Origin: Frankiales bacterium
GTDB taxonomy: Bacteria > Actinomycetota > Actinomycetes > Mycobacteriales > SCTD01
Assembly: GCA_025965735.1 (NCBI GenBank)
Contig: JAOPWK010000313.1
Span: 1 to 9,629, forward strand
Length of the DNA stretch: 9,629 bases
Reading direction: 5' to 3'
Shown here: positions 5,537 through 9,629 of the stretch, in pieces
How positions within the stretch are numbered: position 1 is the stretch's first letter
How the letters are laid out: every line of letters starts with the position of its first letter
Translations under genes and position numbers: made by a program
The notes under the pieces: generated by a model
What the model was told of the DNA's origin: nothing
The model's database searches: none
Seen by the model: the letters and a program-made list of their open reading frames with translations, nothing else

Positions 5537-5878
5537 ATGGCGACCGTGCTCAGCGTGAAGGAGCGGCTCAAGCGGCAGATCAGCGCGCTCGAGCCGATGC
5601 ACCTGCGGCAGGCCACCCTCAACGACATCAGCGTGTCCGCCGCCCTGCAGGCCGCCGGCGAGCTGGGCGCGCGGACGCTGAACGTCCCCGTCCGCGTCGT
5701 GCGGCCCGAGCACGACGACGTCGTGGTGGTGGGCCTGTCGGTGAAGGCCGGCGGCTACGGCAAGCACGAGGTGATCGTGCCGACGACGCCGATGACCAAC
5801 GACCAGTACGCCGACTACCTGGAGTTCCGCGCCGAGCTCGGGCCGGACGAGGCCCTGGCCACCGTCCTCGAGGGCTAG
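5537..5878 (+). CDS. Hypothetical protein, 113 residues
   Basis: I do not recognise this protein. It is soluble, with no signal peptide or membrane segment. It starts with a basic amphipathic helix (VKERLKRQISALEPMHLRQ), then a helix rich in Ala (SVSAALQAAGELGAR). A strand-rich middle follows (LNVPVRVVRPEHDDVVVVGLSV), then GGYGKHEVIVPTTPMT, and an acidic C-terminal helix (DQYADYLEFRAELGPDEAL). No catalytic motif stands out. The start is ATG5537, seven bases after TACTGT and without a ribosome site, suggesting a leaderless mRNA. Codon use is normal for the window, so the gene is likely real. It is head-to-head with rnhA and tail-to-tail with the YunG-like gene. Confidence 0.8.
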   Translation: MATVLSVKERLKRQISALEPMHLRQATLNDISVSAALQAAGELGARTLNVPVRVVRPEHDDVVVVGLSVKAGGYGKHEVIVPTTPMTNDQYADYLEFRAELGPDEALATVLEG

Positions 5879-6222
5879 ACCCGCGAGCGCAGCCGCTCGT
5901 ACTGCTCGACGCAGCGGGTGGGCCCGCCGGGGGGCCGGGCCACGATGCGCGGCGCTTGCACGTGCTCGTCCGGCGCGAACTGCTCGCGCGTCAGGTCGAC
6001 CTCCGTGCCGTCGGGCAGCCGGTTCCAGGTGTGGAAGCCCTGCCGGCTGCCGTCGTCCCGCAGCACCTCCGCGACGAGCAGGTCGCCGCCGAGGTGGTCG
6101 TGCAGGACGAGCGCCGTCACGCCGCACTGGCCGCGGGACGGGTTGTCCGGCGACCACGGCAGGTCGACCGGGTCGCAGGTGCCGGCGGCCCACCCGGCGC
6201 GCACCCGCTCGTAGAGCTCCAT
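5875..6222 (-). CDS. YunG-like protein
   Basis: This 115-residue soluble protein resembles the uncharacterised Bacillus YunG family, as I recall it: WSPDNPSRGQCGVTALVLHD near residues 23-42, then FHTWNRLPDGTEVDLTREQF near 63-82. Cys33 (in GQC), His64 and Asp76 fall in the order seen in papain- or transglutaminase-like enzymes, but no catalytic activity has been shown to my knowledge, so the triad is inference. The C-terminus (TRCVEQYERLRSRV) is a basic helix. The start is ATG6222, with GAGG nine bases upstream on the - strand. No ATG/GTG lies in frame between it and the divergent gene. The stop shares CTAG with the convergent hypothetical gene. Confidence 0.8.
   Translation of the reverse strand: MELYERVRAGWAAGTCDPVDLPWSPDNPSRGQCGVTALVLHDHLGGDLLVAEVLRDDGSRQGFHTWNRLPDGTEVDLTREQFAPDEHVQAPRIVARPPGGPTRCVEQYERLRSRV
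5884..5899 (+). terminator. Possible hairpin after the 5537 gene
   Basis: CGAGCG (5884-5889) pairs perfectly with CGCTCG (5894-5899) around a four-base loop, five bases after the TAG at 5876-5878. The layout repeats that at 4970-4986: a six-base stem just past a shared CTAG stop, inside the opposing gene, with no T-run. It may end or protect the + transcript, or be chance. Confidence 0.28.
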
Positions 6223-6235
6223 GGGCGTCAGCCTC

Positions 6236-6245
6236 GCATTAGCGT
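6236..6245. promoter_or_regulatory. Overlapping divergent -10-like elements, YunG-like gene / M18 peptidase
   Basis: On the + strand TAGCGT (6240-6245) lies exactly seven bases before ATG6253, matching a leaderless promoter. On the - strand TAATGC (6241-6236) shares the same central TA but lacks the final T. It lies 13 bases before ATG6222, and its likely transcript would exclude the GAGG at 6235-6232. The - strand call is therefore weaker. The whole gap is 30 bp. Confidence 0.55.
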
Positions 6246-6252
6246 CGGACAG

Positions 6253-7548
6253 ATGACGCTCACCGCCGAGCAGGCCGGCGCCGACCTGCGCGCCTTCGTC
6301 GACGCCTCGCCCTCGCCGTTCCACGCGGTCGGGGAGATGACCCGGCGGCTGCGGGACGGCGGCTTCACCGAGCTGCACGAGCGCGACCACTGGACGCTGG
6401 CTCCGGGCGAGGCGCGGTACGTCGTGCGCGACGGCGGCAGCGTGATCGCCTTCCGCGTCGGCACGTCGCCGGCCGCCGAGGCCGGGCTGCGCCTGGTCGG
6501 CACGCACACCGACTCGCCGACCTTCAAGGTGCGCCCGCGGTACGACCTGACCCGCGGCCGGTACCGCCTGGTCGGCGTCGAGACCTACGGCGGCCTGCTC
6601 GCGCACACCTGGCTGGACCGCGAGCTCACCGTCGCCGGACGCCTGGCCACCCGCGCGTCCGACGGCGGCGTCGCGCTGCACCACGTGCGCCTGCCCGGCG
6701 GACCGATCCGCCTGCCCTCGCTGGCGATCCACCTCGACCGGGCCGTGCGCGACGGGCTCAAGCTCGACCCGCAGCACCACCTCGTCCCCGTATGGGGGAG
6801 CGACGACGTCGACGCCGACTCCCTGCTCGACGTGCTGGCGGGGGTGGCCGGTTTCGACGCGGCGGACGTGCTCGGGCACGACCTCGTCCTGGCCGACAGT
6901 CAGCCCGCCGCGGCGACCGGCATCGACGGCTCCTGGGTCGCCGCACCGCGGCTGGACAACCTCGGCTCCTGCCACAGCGCCACCCTCGCCCTGCTCGCGG
7001 CGGAGCCGGCCGCGCACACGCAGCTGGTCGTCGCGAACGACCACGAGGAGGTGGGCAGCGGCTCGATGGAGGGCGCCCGCGGCTCCTTCCTGGAGGACGT
7101 CGTCGCCCGGATCGTCGCCGCCACGGGCGGGGTCGACCCGCAGGACCTGCACGTCGCGATCGCGCGCTCTCACCTGGTGAGCGCCGACATGGCGCACGCG
7201 CAGCACCCGACGCAGGGCGAGCGGCACGAGCCGTCGCACACGCCTGTGCTCGGCGGCGGCCCGGTACTCAAGCTCAACGCCAACCAGTCCTACGCGACCG
7301 ACGCCCGCAGCGGCGGCTGGTTCGCCGCGCGCTGCGCCGACGCCGGTGTGCAGGTGCAGCACTTCGTCAGCCGCAACGACCAACCCTGCGGCTCGACCAT
7401 CGGGCCGCTCACCGCGATGCGGCTGGGGCTCTCCACCGTGGACGTCGGGTCGCCCCTGCTGGGCATGCACTCGTGCCGCGAGCTGGGCTCGTCCGAGGAC
7501 GTGCCGCTGATGGTGGCGGCGCTGACGGCCTGCTTGCAGATCGGGTAG
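6253..7548 (+). CDS. apeB: M18 family (aspartyl) aminopeptidase
   Basis: This dizinc exopeptidase removes N-terminal acidic or other residues from peptides in the cytoplasm, as a large tetrahedral oligomer in characterised members. At 431 residues it is full length for the family. Metal and catalytic residues are all present: His85 in GTHTDSP, Asp235 in RLDNLGSC, Glu265-Glu266 in NDHEEVGS, Asp312 in SADMAHAQHP and His406 in GMHSCRE. SPSPFHAV near residue 20 and SRNDQPCGSTIGP are also family marks. The start ATG6253 is seven bases from TAGCGT and lacks a real Shine-Dalgarno, so the mRNA is probably leaderless. The TAG is 20 bp before the VOC gene. Substrate preference cannot be read from the sequence. 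Confidence 0.96.
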   Translation: MTLTAEQAGADLRAFVDASPSPFHAVGEMTRRLRDGGFTELHERDHWTLAPGEARYVVRDGGSVIAFRVGTSPAAEAGLRLVGTHTDSPTFKVRPRYDLTRGRYRLVGVETYGGLLAHTWLDRELTVAGRLATRASDGGVALHHVRLPGGPIRLPSLAIHLDRAVRDGLKLDPQHHLVPVWGSDDVDADSLLDVLAGVAGFDAADVLGHDLVLADSQPAAATGIDGSWVAAPRLDNLGSCHSATLALLAAEPAAHTQLVVANDHEEVGSGSMEGARGSFLEDVVARIVAATGGVDPQDLHVAIARSHLVSADMAHAQHPTQGERHEPSHTPVLGGGPVLKLNANQSYATDARSGGWFAARCADAGVQVQHFVSRNDQPCGSTIGPLTAMRLGLSTVDVGSPLLGMHSCRELGSSEDVPLMVAALTACLQIG

Positions 7549-7557
7549 CCGCAGCGG

Positions 7558-7564
7558 TAGGCAT
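7558..7564 (+). promoter_or_regulatory. Weak -10-like element before the VOC gene
   Basis: TAGGCAT lies four bases before ATG7569. The hexamer TAGGCA lacks the final T, and the spacing is shorter than at the two stronger sites. No Shine-Dalgarno is visible before the ATG, so a leaderless start is possible. Read-through from the peptidase gene, 20 bp upstream, is the alternative. Confidence 0.3.
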
Positions 7565-7568
7565 CGCC

Positions 7569-8366
7569 ATGAGCATCCGCACCTCGCCCTGGCCCAACGG
7601 CGTCCCCTGCTGGGTCGACCTCATGGCCCCGGACGTCGTGGCCGCCGGCGCCTTCTACGCCGCTGTCCTCGGCTGGGAGGTGTCGGAGCCGGCTGAGAAG
7701 CACGGCGGCTACGTCGTCGCGCTCGTGGGCGGCCACGCCGTCGCGGGCATCAGCCCGATGCAGCCCGGCGCGCGTACCGCCTGGACGCTCTACTTCGCGG
7801 CCGACGACGCCGAGGCCACCATGGCCGCCGTGGCCGAGCACGGCGGCACCGTCCTGCTGCCGGTCGGCGACGTCGGCGAGACGGGCCGCATGGGGATCGC
7901 CGCCGACCCGTCCGGGGCCGTGTTCGGGGTGTGGCAGGCGGGGGCGATGATCGGCGCCGCCCTCGTGAACGAGCCCGGCGGCCTGGTCTGGGAGGACCTG
8001 CGCTCGACGGATCCTGCTGCTGCGCAGGCCTTCTACCGCGGCGTGTTCGGCTTCCAGGTGGACATGCTCGCGATGGCCGGCCCGGACTACGGCACGTTCC
8101 GGCTGCCGGCGGAGCAGGCGCCGCTCGGCGGGATGGGCGGGATGATGGACAGCGCGGAGGGGACGCCGTCGCACTGGCTCGTCTCCTTCGCGGTGGCCGA
8201 CGTGGACGCCGCGCTGGTCGCTGCCGGGCAGGCCGGCGGGAGCGTGACCATGCCGGCGAAGGACACCGCCTTCGGCCGGATCGGCGGCGTTCGGGACCCG
8301 TACGGCGCCGAGCTCGTCCTGATGACCCTGCCGGCCGGCGCGCCGCAGCCGGACCGCGCGGGCTGA
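7569..8366 (+). CDS. Two-domain VOC (glyoxalase/bleomycin resistance-like) protein, Cfp30B-like
   Basis: This 265-residue protein holds two tandem VOC half-domains. The first (about 10-125) starts VPCWVDLMAPDVVAAGAFYA and ends PSGAVFGVWQ; the second (about 135-252) starts GLVWEDLRSTDPAAAQAFYR and ends DPYGAELVLM. The matching AFYxxVxGxxV turns show an internal duplication. The arrangement and phrases such as GxxWVDL, GRMxxxxDPxGA and ALVNEPG match my memory of mycobacterial Cfp30B (Rv0577). His202 (SHWLVSF) and Glu248 sit at usual VOC metal-ligand positions in the second half; the first half lacks obvious equivalents. The substrate is unknown. It is co-directional with the peptidase gene (20 bp upstream) and hemL (48 bp downstream). 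Confidence 0.9.
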   Translation: MSIRTSPWPNGVPCWVDLMAPDVVAAGAFYAAVLGWEVSEPAEKHGGYVVALVGGHAVAGISPMQPGARTAWTLYFAADDAEATMAAVAEHGGTVLLPVGDVGETGRMGIAADPSGAVFGVWQAGAMIGAALVNEPGGLVWEDLRSTDPAAAQAFYRGVFGFQVDMLAMAGPDYGTFRLPAEQAPLGGMGGMMDSAEGTPSHWLVSFAVADVDAALVAAGQAGGSVTMPAKDTAFGRIGGVRDPYGAELVLMTLPAGAPQPDRAG

Positions 8367-8380
8367 CGGAGCCTGCCTGA

Positions 8381-8397
8381 GCGGCGGTCGTGGCCGC
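8381..8397 (+). terminator. Weak hairpin between the VOC gene and hemL
   Basis: GCGGC (8381-8385) can pair with GCCGC (8393-8397) around a seven-base loop in the 48-bp gap. There is no T-run. No TAnnnT element exists in this gap, so hemL is probably transcribed from upstream and the hairpin would have to be leaky, or is chance. Confidence 0.18.
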
Positions 8398-8406
8398 AGG
8401 GGAGGA
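8398..8406 (+). promoter_or_regulatory. Strong Shine-Dalgarno that decides the hemL start
   Basis: AGGGGAGGA is the strongest ribosome site in the window. GGAGG ends nine bases before ATG8415. A second in-frame ATG at 8406 touches GGAGG directly and is too close to use it, so 8415 is chosen. hemL thus depends on canonical initiation, unlike the apparently leaderless genes before it. Confidence 0.7.
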
Positions 8407-8414
8407 TGGCCGGC

Positions 8415-9629
8415 ATGACCTACCCCTTCGAGGCGCCGGCCAGCGAGGCGCTGTTCGACCGCGCGCAGGCGGTGATCCCGGGCGGGGTGAACAGCCCGGT
8501 GCGCGCCTTCCAGGCGGTCGGCGGCACGCCGCGCTTCATGGCCAGCGGCACCGGCCCGTACCTCACCGATGTGGACGGCCGCGAGTACGTCGACCTGGTC
8601 TGCAGCTGGGGCCCGATGATCCTCGGCCACGCGCACCCGGCCGTCGTCGAGGCGCTGCAGACCGCAGCCACCAGGGGCACCAGCTTCGGCACCCCGAGTG
8701 CCGGCGAGGTCGAGCTCGCCGAGCTGATCGTCGACCGCGTCGGCCCGGTCGAGCAGGTCCGCCTGGTCAACAGCGGGACCGAGGCGACGATGTCCGCGAT
8801 CCGGCTCGCTCGCGGGTTCACCGGCCGGAGCAAGGTCGTGAAGTTCGCCGGCTGCTACCACGGCCACGTCGACGCACTGCTCGCCAGCGCCGGCTCCGGT
8901 GTCGTCACCCTCGGCCTGCCGGACACCCCCGGGGTCACCGGCGCGACGACGGCCGACACGATCGTGCTGCCGTACAACGACCTGTCCGCGGTGCAGACCG
9001 CGTTCGAGGAGCAGGGCGACCAGATCGCCGTCGTCATCACGGAGGCGGCCGCCGCGAACATGGGCGTCGTCCCGCCGCTGCCCGGCTTCAACGCGGGGCT
9101 CAAGGCGCTGTGCGAGCAGTACGGCGCGCTGCTCGTGCTCGACGAGGTGATGACCGGCTTCCGGATCACCAGGGCCGGCTGGTTCGGGCGCGAGGGCGTC
9201 GTGCCGGACCTGTTCACCTTCGGCAAGGTCATGGGCGGCGGCCTGCCGGCGGCGGCCTTCGGCGGCCGTGCGGACGTCATGGCGCGGCTGGCGCCGAAGG
9301 GCCCCGTCTACCAGGCGGGCACGCTGTCGGGGAACCCGCTCGCCGTCGCGGCGGGCCGGGCCACGCTCGAGCACTGCACCGACGAGGTCTACGCGCACGT
9401 CGACGCGACCGCCGAGGCCGTCGCACGCCTGGCCTCCGAGGCGCTCACCACCGCCGGCGTCCCGCACCGGGTCAGCCGCGCCGGGAGCCTGTTCAGAATC
9501 TTCTTCGCCGACCACGAGGTCGTCGACTACGCGACGGCCACCCGGCAGAACACCGCCCGCTACACCGCCTTCTTCCACGCCATGCTCTCGCGCGGGGTGT
9601 ACCTGCCGCCGTCGGCGTACGAGTCCTGG
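8415..9629 (+). CDS. hemL: Glutamate-1-semialdehyde 2,1-aminomutase, 3' end outside window
   Basis: This PLP enzyme turns glutamate-1-semialdehyde, the HemA product, into 5-aminolevulinate, the HemB substrate. It is a class-III aminotransferase fold. 405 codons are present of the usual ~430. Motifs in order: PGGVNSPVRAF, SWGPMILGHAHP, VNSGTEATMSAIRLARG, CYHGH, VLDEVMTGFR, FTFGKVMGGGLPAAAFGGR with the PLP-binding Lys271, and YQAGTLSGNPLAVAAG. TEAAAANMG replaces the EPVAGNMN of E. coli; I recall the Ala-rich form as usual in actinobacteria. ATG8415 is chosen from the GGAGG spacing. The gene is ~4.2 kb past hemB, with six genes between hemB and hemL apart from the two operon membrane proteins counted among them. 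Confidence 0.96.
   Translation, partial: MTYPFEAPASEALFDRAQAVIPGGVNSPVRAFQAVGGTPRFMASGTGPYLTDVDGREYVDLVCSWGPMILGHAHPAVVEALQTAATRGTSFGTPSAGEVELAELIVDRVGPVEQVRLVNSGTEATMSAIRLARGFTGRSKVVKFAGCYHGHVDALLASAGSGVVTLGLPDTPGVTGATTADTIVLPYNDLSAVQTAFEEQGDQIAVVITEAAAANMGVVPPLPGFNAGLKALCEQYGALLVLDEVMTGFRITRAGWFGREGVVPDLFTFGKVMGGGLPAAAFGGRADVMARLAPKGPVYQAGTLSGNPLAVAAGRATLEHCTDEVYAHVDATAEAVARLASEALTTAGVPHRVSRAGSLFRIFFADHEVVDYATATRQNTARYTAFFHAMLSRGVYLPPSAYESW

Noticed and set aside
5341..6252. Upstream extension of the M18 peptidase frame
   Set aside because: It runs through three other genes with no family similarity. ATG6253 gives the expected N-terminus and has a promoter element at the leaderless spacing.
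6223..7470. Upstream extension of the YunG-like frame, antisense to the M18 gene
   Set aside because: The residues before ATG6222 are shadow of the peptidase gene, and the family-like sequence begins only after it.
8406..8414. Earlier in-frame ATG for hemL adding Met-Ala-Gly
   Set aside because: This ATG abuts the GGAGG ribosome site, whereas ATG8415 has it at nine bases.
7290..9578. Very long open frame (762 codons) antisense to hemL, the VOC gene and the end of the M18 gene
   Set aside because: It spans three real genes on the other strand and shows only GC-driven low-complexity residues with no motif.
1..9629. Search for tRNA/rRNA genes, CRISPR arrays, insertion sequences, attachment sites or biosynthetic/defence modules
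   Set aside because: None seen: no spaced direct repeats, transposase or integrase motifs or long terminal inverted repeats, and no base-composition break. The gene content is mostly housekeeping.

Overview
The window is high-GC DNA (roughly 70-75% by eye), tightly packed, with GTG/TTG starts, start/stop overlaps of four bases and TAnnnT promoter elements seven bases from start codons. With the gene order hemA-hemC-hemD-hemB, this points to an actinobacterium (class Actinomycetia). I cannot place the genus. Both ends cut through a gene: hemA lacks its 5' part and hemL its last ~25 codons.

Region 1 (2-4968, all +) is a translationally coupled tetrapyrrole operon: hemA (glutamyl-tRNA reductase, 3' part), hemC (hydroxymethylbilane synthase), a 19-codon micro-ORF, hemD (uroporphyrinogen-III synthase fused to a degenerate methyltransferase-like domain), hemB (porphobilinogen synthase) and two small four-helix membrane proteins. 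Every junction is a 4-8 base overlap (GTGA, ATGA, ATGA, GTGA, TTGA, then 8 bases). The enzymes carry glutamyl-tRNA to uroporphyrinogen III. The missing step, glutamate-1-semialdehyde to 5-aminolevulinate, is encoded by hemL at the far right.

Region 2 (4965-6252) holds three small genes in alternating orientation: RNase HI (-), an unrecognised 113-residue protein (+) and a YunG-like protein (-). Both tail-to-tail junctions share one palindromic CTAG as overlapping stop codons. Both head-to-head junctions are 23-30 bp and carry -10-like elements for both strands that share a central TA. Several of these genes look leaderless.

Region 3 (6253-9629, +) has an M18 aspartyl aminopeptidase, a two-domain VOC/glyoxalase-like protein related to mycobacterial Cfp30B, and hemL with a strong Shine-Dalgarno.

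No mobile element, CRISPR array, tRNA or rRNA was seen, and no gap exceeds 50 bp. Most of the window is conserved housekeeping content. The points most worth a second look are the symmetrical divergent promoters, the shared CTAG stops with adjacent hairpins, the micro-ORF/palindrome between hemC and hemD, a possible sliding-clamp motif at the RNase HI N-terminus, and the degenerate HemD N-terminal domain. I found no strong case for a wholly new multi-gene system.
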